This document shows, piece by piece, positions 25,838-36,484 of a stretch of 64,000 nt of DNA (its first letter is position 1; every line of letters begins with the position of its first letter). Below the pieces are notes generated by a model. It was not told the origin of the DNA. It worked only from the letters and a program-made list of their open reading frames with translations, and did not search any database. This DNA is from Nostoc sp. NIES-3756 (GTDB lineage: Bacteria > Cyanobacteriota > Cyanobacteriia > Cyanobacteriales > Nostocaceae). Position numbers and translations under genes: made by a program. The stretch is taken from NCBI RefSeq assembly GCF_001548375.1, contig NZ_AP017295.1, positions 3,568,501 through 3,632,500 on the forward strand. The letters run 5' to 3'.

Positions 25838-26740
25838 ATGAAATCGGCAATCTTACCTGAACCTCTCAAAAGAGGCGATTTACTGCGAGTTATTGCGCCT
25901 AGCGGTGCTTTGCGAGAATTTGCAGCTTTGCAGCAGAGTGTAGAAATTTGGCGATCGCGCGGTTATCGTGTAGAAATTAGTCCTGATATTGATCAGCGTT
26001 GGGGATATCTAGCTAACAAAGATGAATTGCGCCGCCATCAGCTAGCCTCTGCTTGGCAAGACCCTGAGTGTCGCGGTATTCTCTGCGTTAGAGGCGGTTT
26101 TGGAAGCACGCGCATCTTAGAAAATTGGCATTGGCCAAATACTACGCCAAAATGGTTGATTGGCTTTTCTGATATCACAGCTTTGTTGTGGAGTCTTTAT
26201 AACGCAGGCATATCTGGCGTTCACGCGCCTGTGTTGACTACCTTGGCTGATGAGCCAGAATGGTCAATTGAGCGCCTGTTTGATTTGGTGGAAGGAAGAC
26301 AGGTTGCACCCCTGAAAGGTTGTGGTTGGGGTGGTGGTGTAGCTAGTGGTATTTTGCTTCCAGGTAATTTGACTGTGGCTACCCATCTTTTAAGTACGCC
26401 AATTCTACCTAACTTGGATGGGGTAATTTTAGCTCTAGAAGATGTGACAGAAGCACCATACCGCATCGACAGAATGCTTACACAGTGGCGGTTGAGTGGT
26501 TTGTTAGCAAAAGTCAAAGGTATTGCTTTGGGTGGCTTTACTAGATGCGAACCAGCAGCTAATATTCCTAGTTTTACTGTAGAGGAAGTTTTGCGCGATC
26601 GCTTGGCTGATTTGGGTATTCCCATTGTAGCCGATTTACCATTTGGTCATGACAATCCCAATGCAGCCTTACCTGTTGGTGTAGTAGTAACTTTAGATGC
26701 AGTTCAAGGTACACTCACGGTATTTTCACAAACAGCATAA
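25838..26740 (+). CDS. LD-carboxypeptidase (peptidase family S66)
   Basis: About 300 residues from the ATG at 25838; a TTG 15 bases upstream is also possible. It removes the terminal D-residue from murein tetrapeptides (LdcA) or detoxifies related amides (MccF-like). Family landmarks are RVIAPSGALRE, CVRGGFGSTRIL, the nucleophile in GFSDITALLW (Ser111), and the Glu and His of the triad in ALEDVTEAPYRID and DLPFGHDNPNAALPVG. The absence of a signal peptide fits a cytoplasmic murein-recycling enzyme. The sugar-binding lipoprotein gene follows 28 bases later and may share a transcript. Confidence 0.9.
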   Translation: MKSAILPEPLKRGDLLRVIAPSGALREFAALQQSVEIWRSRGYRVEISPDIDQRWGYLANKDELRRHQLASAWQDPECRGILCVRGGFGSTRILENWHWPNTTPKWLIGFSDITALLWSLYNAGISGVHAPVLTTLADEPEWSIERLFDLVEGRQVAPLKGCGWGGGVASGILLPGNLTVATHLLSTPILPNLDGVILALEDVTEAPYRIDRMLTQWRLSGLLAKVKGIALGGFTRCEPAANIPSFTVEEVLRDRLADLGIPIVADLPFGHDNPNAALPVGVVVTLDAVQGTLTVFSQTA

Positions 26741-26768
26741 ATTTCATGCAGCTACCTAATCACTGGTT

Positions 26769-28088
26769 ATGAGTTTTACCTTTTTGCAATCCCAAATTAA
26801 TAATTTTTCTAGCAACTTGAGAAAATATACGTGGCAGATTTCAATTGTATTAATATTGCTGAGTATATGCTTAATATTTTTATCTGGTTGTCAAGAAACA
26901 GTCACTAAGAATGACAAAATAATTCATTTAAACTTATGGCAGTCAATTAATCCTCCTAGCAATCGAGATGTATTTGACAAACTAGTCAAGAAATTTAACC
27001 AAATACATCCTGATATTCAAGTAGAGTCCATTTTTATAGGTCAACCACAATTACCAAAAATCCTGACAGCAGTTGTAGGAAACGTACCACCAGATATTTT
27101 GGCTTTCGATGCACAAAATACAGGTCAGTTTGCAGAATTAGGCGCGATTCAACCTTTAGATGATTGGCTAGAAGAATTACCATTAAAATCTGAAGTAATT
27201 CCCAATTTATTTGAGGAATTACGTTTGAATAATCATATCTGGTCAATACCTCTATACACTGCTAATCTGGGTATTTTCTACAGACCAAAACTTTTTCAAG
27301 CTGCGGGAATTACAGAAACGCCTAAAACCTGGGACGAATTAAGAGAAGTAGCTAAAAAATTAACTATTGACCGCAATGGTGATAAAAGACCTGAACAGTA
27401 TGGAATGTTACTACCTTTAGGCAAGCAAGAATGGGCTGTTTTTAGTTGGTTCCCTTTCCTACTAAGTACTGGAGGCGATATTGTAAAAGATAATCGACCA
27501 AACTTAATGAATCAAGGGGCAATTGAGGCTTTACAGTTCTGGAAAAACTTGATGAAAGATGGTTCAGCAACTCTTTCTCCTCCAGAACGGGGTTACGAAG
27601 AAGACGCTTTTGTCTCAGGTCGGGTAGCAATGCAAATTACAGGGCCTTGGACTTACATCATGAAGTCTAATGTTGATTATGATGTATTTCCCATGCCAGC
27701 TAAGGTTAAGCAAGCTTCAGTCTCAGCTACGGGAGTTATGTATTTGATGAAAACAACACCTGCTAGAGAAAAAGCCGCACGCAAATTTTTAGAGTATGTT
27801 TTAAGCGAAGAATTTCAAACAGAATGGAGTATCGGAACGGGTTTTTTACCAGTTAATAGAAAATCTCTTGAGAGTGAAGCTTATCAGCAATTTATGAGCA
27901 AGCAACCAGTTTTAAAAGTGTTTATGGAACAGATGTCTGGTGCTGGTTCTCGACCAATTATTGCTGGGTATAGTCGCCTATCTGACAGCCTTGGTCGAGC
28001 AATTGAGGCAACATTGTTAGGTGAGTCACCGGAAAAAGCTCTCAAAGCAGCACAGGAGCGTTTAGAACTAATTTGGGATGGGAATTAG
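26769..28088 (+). CDS. ABC transporter sugar-binding lipoprotein (family 1)
   Basis: 439 residues. The hydrophobic stretch ISIVLILLSICLIFLSGC ends in a lipobox, so this is a periplasmic lipoprotein. The mature part has family-1 extracellular solute-binding features: LNLWQSINPPSNRDVFDKLV, DILAFDAQNTGQFAELGAI, and GRVAMQITGPWTYI near residue 290. Sugars or sugar derivatives such as maltodextrin or glycerol 3-phosphate are usual ligands. No permease or ATPase genes adjoin it, so it must work with components encoded elsewhere. The gene ends directly in a GTCCATA heptamer array. Confidence 0.9.
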   Translation: MSFTFLQSQINNFSSNLRKYTWQISIVLILLSICLIFLSGCQETVTKNDKIIHLNLWQSINPPSNRDVFDKLVKKFNQIHPDIQVESIFIGQPQLPKILTAVVGNVPPDILAFDAQNTGQFAELGAIQPLDDWLEELPLKSEVIPNLFEELRLNNHIWSIPLYTANLGIFYRPKLFQAAGITETPKTWDELREVAKKLTIDRNGDKRPEQYGMLLPLGKQEWAVFSWFPFLLSTGGDIVKDNRPNLMNQGAIEALQFWKNLMKDGSATLSPPERGYEEDAFVSGRVAMQITGPWTYIMKSNVDYDVFPMPAKVKQASVSATGVMYLMKTTPAREKAARKFLEYVLSEEFQTEWSIGTGFLPVNRKSLESEAYQQFMSKQPVLKVFMEQMSGAGSRPIIAGYSRLSDSLGRAIEATLLGESPEKALKAAQERLELIWDGN

Positions 28089-28291
<203 letters not shown>

Positions 28292-28306
<15 letters not shown>

Positions 28307-28849
28307 CCAGTTACTTTCGTTCAACAGTGTTCCTGTATAGTTGGGAACCCAGCCATCTGCTGCGGTGAAATAGCGTACTGCTTTGAAGTTTAAAGATGCG
28401 GTGAGGCTACACCAATGTTCTACCCCGGCGGGTATGTGAAGATAATCTTGGGACTGAACTAAAAGCTGTACTTGGCTACCATCAGGTTTGACAAAACCAA
28501 AGATCATCTCACCAGCCAAAACATACAACGGTTCAGGTGCAGTGTGAGTATGATACTGGCTGTAGGTAGCCATTAAAGTTTGGATGTTAGGCGAACCTGG
28601 ATGCACATTCAGCAAATCACACCAAAGATAGCCGTTCTCCTGTTGGATAAATTCAAAAACACTATTGTGCAAATCCACCATGTGACGCTTCTCTGTGTCT
28701 GTTAAGACATCTTGTGTTAACAGATGAGGGAATAACAGCGCTGTACCTGGATCATAGTGCTTTAAGTGAATACCAAGCGGGGCAAGTTCACGGACTATCT
28801 CATCTAAATTGCTTTCAATTGTGCCGTCGTCCAGTAACAAGGTCGCCAT
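28292..28849 (-). CDS. mtnD: Acireductone dioxygenase
   Basis: 185-residue cupin of the methionine salvage pathway; it oxidises acireductone to 2-oxo-4-methylthiobutanoate and formate (Fe form) or to methylthiopropionate and CO (Ni form). The metal ligands are visible: His100, His102 and Glu106 in YHTHTAPEPLYVLAGE, and His145 in PAGVEHWCS. Length is normal. The other methionine salvage genes (mtnA, mtnB, mtnC) are not in the window. The C-terminal NESNWGMER borders the minisatellite array. Confidence 0.88.
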
Positions 28850-29148
28850 GACAAATAACTAAATAACTGTTAAGAAGAGTATACTTAACTTTAACCCATA
28901 TTAAATTAATAATCCACTTTCTCCGATAGACATAGTGTGGTTATTAGTCATTAGTCAACAGTCCATAGTATTTGCTTTGCTCCTCATTTCCTATTACTCC
29001 TTTACTTCCCACTCAGCACGCGCTAAACGCGCCGCTAACAGCACTCAGCACTCAGCACTCAGCACTTCTAAAAAATTTGTCACCAGAATGATGTTCAATG
29101 GTACTGCTAGAGTTTAAGCTAGTACAAGCGAACTATATAAAGTTACAA
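28850..29148. repeat. Intergenic with ACTCAGC heptamers and CGCGCTAAACGCGCC palindrome
   Basis: At about 29015-29066 the sequence CAGCACGCGCTAAACGCGCCGCTAACAGCACTCAGC is followed by repeated ACTCAGC units. The same piece is found at 59274-59312 and, in-frame, inside recJ near 45470-45545. No gene. Confidence 0.7.
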
Positions 29149-30588
29149 ATGTCTGACTTAGTTTTATTTTGGCATCGCCGCGATTTACGTATTACTGATA
29201 ATATCGGACTGGCTGCGGCTAGAGGGCAGAGTTCTAAGGTAGTGGGTGTATTTTGTTTAGACCCAAATATTTTAGACAGAGATGATGTTGCTCCGGCTAG
29301 AGTGACTTATATGATTGGCAGTTTGCGGGCATTGCAAGAGCGATATCGGGAAGCGGGAAGCCAATTATTAATACTACTCAACGACCCAGTGCAAGCCATC
29401 CCTAATTTAGCCCAGGCACTAAATACTAAAGCTGTGTTTTGGAATTGGGATGTAGAACCATATTCGCAGATACGCGATCGCACTATTATTGATATTCTCA
29501 AAACTAAAGGCATCCAATTCTTAACTCACAACTGGGATCAAATACTCCACGCCCCAGAGGAAATTCGTTCAGGTAGCAATACTCCCTACACTGTCTATAG
29601 CCCCTTTTGGAAAAATTGGAGTAGCAAACCCAAAGCTAAACCAGTGGAAACCCTACAAAACGTTGAGGGGCTGACAGATACTGAGCAAGAAATCGCTCAA
29701 AAAGCTGGAGTCAAACCTTTACCTAGCGCGAAAGATTTAGGATTTTTTTGGGATGCAGACTTGGTAATTGCCCCAGGAGAAGCAGCAGCGCAGGCAAAGT
29801 TAGCAGAATTTACCGCTAAAGCCATCACCGAATATCAAGAACAGCGTAATTTCCCCGCCGTTGACGGCACATCACAACTGAGTGCAGCATTAAAATTTGG
29901 CGTAATTGGCATTCGCACAGTTTGGCAAGCCACTCTAGAAGCGTTAGAAAATAGCCGTAGCGAAGAAACTAGCGCCAGTATTCGTACATGGCAACAAGAA
30001 ATAGCATGGCGGGAATTTTATCAACACGCCATGTATAACTTTCCTGAATTAGCTGATGGGGCTTACCGCGAAGCTTTTAAAAGCTTCCCTTGGGAAACTA
30101 ATGAAGAACATTTTCAGGCTTGGTGTGAGGGCAGAACAGGTTATCCTATAGTTGATGCAGCCATGCGCCAGATGAATGAAAGCGGCTGGATGCACAATCG
30201 TTGCCGAATGATTGTTGCTAGTTTCTTAACTAAAGACTTACTAATTAATCCCCAACTTGGCGAAAAATATTTTATGCAAAAGCTCATTGATGGCGATTTG
30301 TCTGCCAATAATGGCGGCTGGCAATGGAGTGCTTCTAGCGGTATGGATCCTAAACCCGTAAGGATTTTTAACCCTGCCAGCCAATCTCAAAAATTTGACC
30401 CTGATGCCGAGTATATCCGGCGATGGCTGCCCGAATTAAGGTCAATAGATACAGAATATTTAGTAACTGGGAAAATTACACCGCTAGAGCGTCGTGCTGT
30501 TGGTTATCCTGACCCAATTGTTGATCATAAAAAACAGCAACAGCAATTTAAACAACTTTATCAACAGCAAAAAGTTACTAGTATTTAG
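29149..30588 (+). CDS. phrA: Deoxyribodipyrimidine photolyase, class I
   Basis: About 479 residues from the ATG at 29149 (the longer frame adds 17 unlikely residues). It repairs UV-induced cyclobutane dimers using blue light with FAD. The antenna domain starts [15 protein letters not shown]; the FAD/DNA domain has [71 protein letters not shown] and [23 protein letters not shown]. The motif order is that of cyclobutane-dimer photolyases, and cyanobacterial members usually carry 8-hydroxydeazaflavin as antenna. All recognisable FAD-binding residues are present. Confidence 0.93.
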   Translation: MSDLVLFWHRRDLRITDNIGLAAARGQSSKVVGVFCLDPNILDRDDVAPARVTYMIGSLRALQERYREAGSQLLILLNDPVQAIPNLAQALNTKAVFWNWDVEPYSQIRDRTIIDILKTKGIQFLTHNWDQILHAPEEIRSGSNTPYTVYSPFWKNWSSKPKAKPVETLQNVEGLTDTEQEIAQKAGVKPLPSAKDLGFFWDADLVIAPGEAAAQAKLAEFTAKAITEYQEQRNFPAVDGTSQLSAALKFGVIGIRTVWQATLEALENSRSEETSASIRTWQQEIAWREFYQHAMYNFPELADGAYREAFKSFPWETNEEHFQAWCEGRTGYPIVDAAMRQMNESGWMHNRCRMIVASFLTKDLLINPQLGEKYFMQKLIDGDLSANNGGWQWSASSGMDPKPVRIFNPASQSQKFDPDAEYIRRWLPELRSIDTEYLVTGKITPLERRAVGYPDPIVDHKKQQQQFKQLYQQQKVTSI

Positions 30589-31277
30589 GGTTTGCTAGTT
30601 CAAAAATAGGGGTTATACCAATTCGTAATAGCCTGCGGCATCTCTACGAGAACGCAGAGAAGGCTTGCGCCTACGTCATTCGTAATAGCCTACAAGTTCT
30701 CTATGAGATGCTAGTGCTAAAGCGTAGCTTCTCGTAGGGAAGGGCTTTAGAAATAAAAGTTTTATATTGCTTAATTAAGCTTCCCTTCTCCCTTTCTCTT
30801 AACCTTCTGTTTGCTAATTCAATCAGTACTACTGTATTTCTGACTTTTGATAGATAGAGCTATATACAAAAAGGCAGAAAGAAACTTCTATTCATGCAGG
30901 GTATATTACTCCTAACATCGAAATTTTGTTCACCAAGTGGTTAAAAAAGGTTCATATCATATTTATATACCCCGGTTAGAAATCCGGGCTTTTTACTTAA
31001 AGTATTTTTATCTATACAGAATTGAAAAAAGGTTGGCTAACTGCTTACTATTTCGTTTGATTGGTAATGGATTATAGCTAATAGATAATCATATTTTACT
31101 ATTACAAACTACCAATTACCAACCGTTGCAAGATTATGAGTGTTGAAATAGACATGATATAACCTTCAAGTTGTGATAGTTTGATTTACAGATGTTTACT
31201 AAAGCGTTAGCGGCGACTAACTGTTTAGTATAACTTCCTCCGTAATTAATTTTGGCAACTAAGGAGGCCACTATAGC
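30589..31277. other. Intergenic: dispersed repeats and a terminator, no gene
   Basis: At 30617-30750 there are repeat fragments: two ATTCGTAATAGCCT units and a CTACGAGAACGCAGAGAAGG piece. Further on, a terminator-like hairpin is at 30970-30995 and AT-rich promoter-like sequence precedes the response regulator. No coding region was recognised. Confidence 0.5.
30970..30995 (+). terminator. Rho-independent terminator-like hairpin
   Basis: CCCGG (30971-30975), eight-base loop, CCGGG (30984-30988), then CTTTTT. It lies 380 bases after the photolyase gene, so it may instead end an unannotated short transcript. Confidence 0.55.
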
Positions 31278-31742
31278 GTGTCAAATAGCTCGGAAAAACT
31301 GCATTCACAAAACATTACAGATACATATAATTCTTTAGATGGATTGCATATATTAGTAGTAGATGATAATGCCGATAGTCTGTTTTTAACTACCTGCGTT
31401 TTAGAAAGTTATGGTATTCAAGTAACCACGGCAACATCAGCCACAGAAGCACTAGAGACAGTCAAACAATTGAAGTTTGATATGTTAATTTTTGACATTG
31501 CTATGCCGGATATGGATGGATTTACATTAGTTAATCAAATTAGAAATAATATACTTACAGAAAATAGGAATATTCCTGCGATCGCTCTCACTGCACTAGG
31601 CTCAGAAGAAGATTACAACATGGCTTTGAAATCTGGTTTTCAAGGATATGTAAATAAACCATTAGACCCCAATATTCTTACTGAAGAAATCCTCAAACTT
31701 GTAGGAAGTTCTGTAGTAGGAAATGGGGTTAATAGTTATTAG
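31278..31742 (+). CDS. Single-domain response regulator (CheY-like)
   Basis: 154 residues starting at a GTG with AAGGAGG ten bases upstream. A receiver domain covers about 26-148: acidic pair in ILVVDDNADS, phospho-acceptor Asp in MLIFDIAMPDMDG (near residue 74), Thr in ALTALGS and Lys in GYVNKPLDP. There is no output domain, so it acts by protein contact or phosphotransfer. No kinase is adjacent. The C-terminus runs into AGTCAAC/GTCCATA heptamers immediately after the stop. Confidence 0.9.
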   Translation: MSNSSEKLHSQNITDTYNSLDGLHILVVDDNADSLFLTTCVLESYGIQVTTATSATEALETVKQLKFDMLIFDIAMPDMDGFTLVNQIRNNILTENRNIPAIALTALGSEEDYNMALKSGFQGYVNKPLDPNILTEEILKLVGSSVVGNGVNSY

Positions 31743-31858
31743 TCCATAGTCAACAGTCCATAGTCAACAGTCAACAGTCAACAGTTATTCTCCCTCATCT
31801 CCCTCATCTCCCTCATCTCCCTCATCTCCCTCATCTCCCTCATCTCCCTCATCTCACC
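31741..31858. repeat. Heptamers and 9-bp CTCCCTCAT minisatellite between convergent genes
   Basis: GTCCATA and GTCAACA heptamers at 31741-31784, then about seven uninterrupted CTCCCTCAT units (31789-31855). The array fills the whole gap between the response regulator and the DUF1400 hydrolase gene. Confidence 0.9.
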
Positions 31859-31863
31859 CATTT

Positions 31864-33507
31864 CTATTGCTTACTTATGGGAACGGCTCCGGGAGGGATT
31901 TGTGTAACTATGCGGAAGGGGAAGGTGTTGGTTGAGGCTAGTTGAGCGTAGTCTGGGGTGAGGAAGATAGCGTATTTTGAGGCTTCTGGTGTGAGTTGTG
32001 CGGCCATTGCTAATGCGATCGCTTTCATTAATTTACGCACATCGGCGGCTTGTTCACCAACAATTTCGCCACCAGTTAAAGGTGTATTGGGTTTTTTTGC
32101 TTGGTCTAATGTGGCGCTGGGGTCTTTGACACTTAAATGTGTACCACCAATAATGCCTACTAGCCATTTTGGTGAGAGAATTTTACTAAATGGAACGATT
32201 TGTTCTGTTAAAGCTGGGGTAGTTTTATCTGCGGAACTAGCAACAATTAACGTCGGGATTTTCACTTGAGTTAAACCAGTTTCACCAAACATGATTGAAG
32301 CGGTTGGATTTAAAGCCATTACCTGTTTAACTCTGTTATCCTGAAGTTGATAGCTTTTCTCAGGTAATTCTTGAGCAACGCATTGAAGAGTTTCCCCAAA
32401 GCTCGAAATTGCTAATTTATTTTGACAGCGTTCTCTAATACCTGTGATTTGTAACTCGCCTCCAGCCACTGTTAAAGCTGTACCGCCACCAAAAGAGTAG
32501 CCTATAAGCATTGTGTTATTGGTAGCCAATTTCCCTTGTAAGGGATTTCCAGTTGTTTGATTGAGCCTTTCTAATTCATTCAAAACAAAACTGATATCTC
32601 TAGGACGATCTAAAAATTCTTGGGGTTGTAAAAACCGAGTTTTACCTTTGAGAGCTAAATCTGTATGTGTTTGATTACTACCAGGATGTTCTAAAGCGAC
32701 AAATATATATCCGTGGGAAGCCAGATGTTCAGCAATATAACGTAAATCTGTGCGGACTGACCCCATCCCATGAGTATAGACAATGACGGGTTTTTCTTGT
32801 GTTGCAGCAGTTGACCAATATATATCAACTGGAATTTGGCGATCGCGTTTTTGATCATTCAAACTTAAGTTAAGCACTTGTACTTGAGCATTTCCTGGTT
32901 CGCTAGGGTCAAAAGGTAAGGAAATATTAGGTTTTCTGGCATCGAGTTGGGGGTTAATTGCCAGCAAAAATTGTTGCGTACGCCAGAAAGCATTGTTTAA
33001 ACTCCCCGCCACTTGAAAGGCTTGCGGTAAGTTAACTTCTAAAGTTTTGCTGGGATAAGCTGCAATAAAGCTAAGAATAGACAATCCCTGAGGCGCATTA
33101 GCACCCAAAACCAAACTACCTCTTAAAGCTGTTGCGCCTGCTTGGTCTTCGCGTGCCACAGCCGTGGATAGGTCATTGAGAATAGTTGTGCCAATTTGAG
33201 TATTTAGTAACCTACTGATGGTAACTACATTTAAAGGTACTCTTATTCTTAACGCTCTAATGACTGTACGGCGCTGTTGTTCAGATAGTCTCCTAGTGAA
33301 CAAGTCTAAACTTCTCGGAAATTCACCAGTCTCCGCCGCCTTTTTTAAGTCAGTCACAGGAATCGATTCAGCAAACAACCCAAACCTGACTACAACTGTC
33401 TCGGCTGCTTTTACAGGGGTGTTGGTAGCCAAAATCTGTGTGAGGGTAAGTGTAGATAAAAGACCTGTAAAAACTTTTATACTTTTGCCTTTGCCAAAAA
33501 TTCCCAT
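31864..33507 (-). CDS. Secreted alpha/beta hydrolase with DUF1400 N-terminal domain
   Basis: 547 residues. A signal peptide (VFTGLLSTLTLTQILATNTPVKAAE) is followed by the cyanobacterial DUF1400 domain at about 38-160 (VVRFGLFAESIPVTDLKKAA to GTTILNDLSTAV). Then comes an alpha/beta hydrolase domain similar to platelet-activating-factor acetylhydrolase/chlorophyllase types: KPVIVYTHGMGSVRTDLRYI as oxyanion turn, MLIGYSFGGGTAL with the nucleophile Ser, and likely acid and base in ASSADKTTP and GGTHLSVKDP. It is probably periplasmic. The substrate is unknown; lipid or ester substrates are likely. Confidence 0.87.
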   Translation of the reverse strand: MGIFGKGKSIKVFTGLLSTLTLTQILATNTPVKAAETVVVRFGLFAESIPVTDLKKAAETGEFPRSLDLFTRRLSEQQRRTVIRALRIRVPLNVVTISRLLNTQIGTTILNDLSTAVAREDQAGATALRGSLVLGANAPQGLSILSFIAAYPSKTLEVNLPQAFQVAGSLNNAFWRTQQFLLAINPQLDARKPNISLPFDPSEPGNAQVQVLNLSLNDQKRDRQIPVDIYWSTAATQEKPVIVYTHGMGSVRTDLRYIAEHLASHGYIFVALEHPGSNQTHTDLALKGKTRFLQPQEFLDRPRDISFVLNELERLNQTTGNPLQGKLATNNTMLIGYSFGGGTALTVAGGELQITGIRERCQNKLAISSFGETLQCVAQELPEKSYQLQDNRVKQVMALNPTASIMFGETGLTQVKIPTLIVASSADKTTPALTEQIVPFSKILSPKWLVGIIGGTHLSVKDPSATLDQAKKPNTPLTGGEIVGEQAADVRKLMKAIALAMAAQLTPEASKYAIFLTPDYAQLASTNTFPFRIVTQIPPGAVPISKQ

Positions 33508-33807
33508 AAAAATATTTTCTACAGTAGCACTTACGGGAATATAGCTAATATCAGTGTGTTTGGCTACTGTAATCTAAAAAAAGTAAATTTTTCATAATAT
33601 AGTCTGTACAAGAGAGTTCCAAATAGCCATAGGAACCACAATAAAGTAAAAAATTTATCTACAGTTGAGTGTGTAATTGATATTATCTATACTATAATTT
33701 ATATCCTCATCAGCATTGAACGAATGTTAGTGTCGATATTTTAAAGCTAGTGGATAGAGAATAAGCAATAGTAGCTGGGTTAAAAGCTACTATAACTACT
33801 ATCACAA
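33508..33807. other. Intergenic, no gene seen
   Basis: 300 AT-rich bases holding the promoter of the hydrolase gene (minus strand). No repeat or RNA was recognised. Confidence 0.4.
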
Positions 33808-34101
33808 TCAGTCGAGGTCTTCTTTTTTGTTTACAATGTAGTAGTTTTTGTCAAGATATATCTCATATTTTTTACGATCATTACAGATAGCATCGTCAAC
33901 CTTATAGAGATTTGTTTTGAAAACAAAATCAATATCATCAAAGTAAGGACAACCTTGCTTTTTCAAAACCTCTGCTATCTTATTTCGTTCATCAGGGGTA
34001 GCATCCCGATCATTATCAGCCCATGCAACTCCTATCAGGCACGACGAAAGCACAAAGGCTCCAGACAAATACAGGCATCCTAAGTAAATAAACTTTTTCA
34101 T
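33808..34101 (-). CDS. Small secreted hypothetical protein
   Basis: 97 residues. A clear signal peptide, KKFIYLGCLYLSGAFVLSSC, could be cleaved at a lipobox (SSC) or after VAWAD. The mature part is a single domain of about 65 residues, TPDERNKIAEVLKKQGCPY then two strand-like stretches, with two cysteines (GC and IC) that could pair in the periplasm. It resembles in outline small periplasmic PepSY-like proteins, but I cannot assign it. It stands alone. Confidence 0.65.
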   Translation of the reverse strand: MKKFIYLGCLYLSGAFVLSSCLIGVAWADNDRDATPDERNKIAEVLKKQGCPYFDDIDFVFKTNLYKVDDAICNDRKKYEIYLDKNYYIVNKKEDLD

Positions 34102-34377
34102 CTTGTTATGAATAACGCTCTAACACAGTAAACAACAAATGTAGTAATTTTTATAAAGTATTTTTACCTTAATCAAAATAACCTTTAGTTATATTAAGTA
34201 AATCAGTCTTGAGTAGTATGATTTTTATACTATCTTGTGTGAACAGAAAAGTTCTACACTCCCTATAAGCCTGTTCCCAATAGTCAATATTCACGCCGAT
34301 GCCTTGAGTATGTGACCAAGCGTGCCTTTCACTTTTATTCAATGTAGGCTAAGAAGTATTGCATTAAACAGATAAAA
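34102..34377. other. Divergent spacer before ggt, no gene seen
   Basis: AT-rich promoter region for the small secreted protein (minus) and gamma-glutamyltransferase (plus). No strong operator-like palindrome was seen. Confidence 0.35.
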
Positions 34378-36147
34378 ATGCCTACCCTGACCAAAGCCAA
34401 ACAGGTTGTATTTACCGTTTTTTCTCTTGGGGTTCTCTGTTACGGTGAAATAGTCTCTGCCACTATTACCTTACCTCTACGCAGCAAGAGTGGGATGGTA
34501 GTATCTGCCCATCCTTTGGCGAGTCAGGCGGGGGTGGAAATGTTACGCAAAGGTGGAAATGCTGTCGATGCAGCAGTAGCTACAACTTTTGCTATTTCTG
34601 TAGTTGAGCCGTTTTCCGCCGGAATTGGTGGTGGGGGATTTTTGTTGATGCGTTCCCAGAAAACGGGAGAAATTAAGGCGTTGGATTTTCGGGAACGCGC
34701 ACCCCTCAAAGCTACGAGAAAAATGTATTTGGATGCGGAAGGTAAGGTGCGTCCGAATGTAAGTATTAATGGTTATTTGGCGGTAGCTACACCAGGAACG
34801 ATCGCTGGTATGTATGAAGTGCATCGTCGTTATGGTAAGTTACCTTGGAGCGAGGTGGTAAAACCTGCGATCGCACTTGCTAAAGATGGTTTTATTCTCG
34901 GTCAAAGACCAACTTGGCGTTCTATTTCAGTATATGAAACTCGCAAACAAGCAATTCTCAACAACCCAGCCGCCAGGGAAATCTTCACTCGTAACGGCGA
35001 ATTTTATCAGCCAGGGGAAAGGTTAGTACAACGTGATTTAGCACGCACATTAGAAACGATCGCCCAAAATCCCCAAAACTTTTATACTGGTAGTATCGCC
35101 CGTGCGATCGCCGCAGACATGGCAAAAAATGGCGGTTTAATTACCTTAGCCGACCTCAAAGCCTATAAACCTATCTGGCGAAATCCTGTCTGCGGTAATT
35201 TCCGTCAAGCTAAAATCTGCTCAATGCCACCGCCATCATCAGGTGGTGTGCTGCTGATACAGATGTTGAATATTATTGGTGACACAGATTTAAAATCTTG
35301 GGGTTGGCATCACCCAAATGCTTTGCATTTATTAACAGAAGCAATGAAAATTGCTTACAGCGATCGCTCACAATATTTAGGCGACCCCGATTTTGTCAAG
35401 ATTCCCCTGCAAGCGCTGATTAGTCCAGCCTACGGCAAAAAGCGCCGTGCTGAAATCAATACAGATAGAGCCACACCCTCAACGCAAGTCAAACCCATCG
35501 CACCAGAGATTTTACAGAAGTTTGGACAAGCAGAGATTCCCCAAAGGATATATGCACGCTATGAATCTCCCGAAACTAGCCATATCAATGTTGTCGATGA
35601 TGAACGTAATGCAGTCAGCCTCACATTCACCGTTAACTATGGCTTTGGTTCTGGGGTAGTTGCATCGGGAACTGGTATTCTACTCAACGATGAGATGGAT
35701 GATTTTGCTGCTGCGCCGGGAGTTCCCAATGTATTTGGACTAGTGGGTAACGAAGCCAATGCGATCGCACCCCGAAAAACGCCCCTATCAAGCATGACAC
35801 CGACCATCATCACCGAGAACGAACGCCTGCGGATGGTAGTAGGTGCGCCCGGTGGTAGCACCATCATCACTCAAGTTTTGCAAGTAATACTTAATGTTTT
35901 GGAATATAATATGGATGCTGGTGCAGCCGTATCTGTTCCACGCATACATCACCAGTGGCTACCCGATGAATTGCGAGTAGAATCTTGGGGTTTAGATGCA
36001 CTTACCCTGCAAGACTTACGCCGACGCGGACATAACGTCAAAGAAATTAGTCCTTGGGGCAATATTAACGCGATCGTCGTCACCAAAGCAGGCGACTTAG
36101 AAGGCGCAGCCGACCCACGCGGCGAAGGTATTCCCATAGCAAAATGA
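34378..36147 (+). CDS. ggt: Gamma-glutamyltransferase
   Basis: 589 residues, an N-terminal nucleophile hydrolase made as one chain and cut into two subunits. It hydrolyses or transfers the gamma-glutamyl group of glutathione in the periplasm. The signal sequence is VFTVFSLGVLCYGEIVSA. Family stretches are GGNAVDAAVATTFAISVVEP, GIGGGGFLL, and after the cut site ETSHINVVDD with the nucleophile at Thr400. Further on come SGTGILLNDEMDDF, the oxyanion residues in PLSSMTPTI, and VGAPGGSTIITQVLQV. All look intact. Confidence 0.93.
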   Translation: MPTLTKAKQVVFTVFSLGVLCYGEIVSATITLPLRSKSGMVVSAHPLASQAGVEMLRKGGNAVDAAVATTFAISVVEPFSAGIGGGGFLLMRSQKTGEIKALDFRERAPLKATRKMYLDAEGKVRPNVSINGYLAVATPGTIAGMYEVHRRYGKLPWSEVVKPAIALAKDGFILGQRPTWRSISVYETRKQAILNNPAAREIFTRNGEFYQPGERLVQRDLARTLETIAQNPQNFYTGSIARAIAADMAKNGGLITLADLKAYKPIWRNPVCGNFRQAKICSMPPPSSGGVLLIQMLNIIGDTDLKSWGWHHPNALHLLTEAMKIAYSDRSQYLGDPDFVKIPLQALISPAYGKKRRAEINTDRATPSTQVKPIAPEILQKFGQAEIPQRIYARYESPETSHINVVDDERNAVSLTFTVNYGFGSGVVASGTGILLNDEMDDFAAAPGVPNVFGLVGNEANAIAPRKTPLSSMTPTIITENERLRMVVGAPGGSTIITQVLQVILNVLEYNMDAGAAVSVPRIHHQWLPDELRVESWGLDALTLQDLRRRGHNVKEISPWGNINAIVVTKAGDLEGAADPRGEGIPIAK

Positions 36148-36220
36148 CTGATAACACTACGACAAGCTCAGTGCAGCGCTGTTAACTGATAACTGATAAC
36201 TGTTAACTGATAACTGATAA

Positions 36221-36484
36221 TTACTGACCATTAACCATTGACTCTGCATAAACACTGCTGCCAAATTCGTTAGCGCGGGCGCTAGGAACTAGTGTCCAAC
36301 CAGCTTTTAGCAACTTCTGATAGGTCGCCCAACCTTTGGAGCCACCTGGTATCTGATAATCTGGTACTGAAAATTGCGGGAAATGAGTATATGGTCGCCA
36401 CGGCTGGCTGGGTGCAGTTTGCAGATATAAAATTTTGTCGCCATCACCACTAGTTTTAGATATCCAGCACATTTGTCGATACAT
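36221..36484 (-). CDS. Small hypothetical protein, 87 aa
   Basis: I do not recognise a family. It is rich in Trp, Tyr, Pro and Ser (PSQPWRPYTHFPQFSVPDYQ, GSKGWATYQKLLKAGWTLVP). The last 40 residues look like a compact helix-strand unit of the kind seen in small cyanobacterial proteins of unknown function. No signal peptide or membrane segment. Another frame (36307-36489) overlaps it but looks random. Confidence 0.6.
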   Translation of the reverse strand: MYRQMCWISKTSGDGDKILYLQTAPSQPWRPYTHFPQFSVPDYQIPGGSKGWATYQKLLKAGWTLVPSARANEFGSSVYAESMVNGQ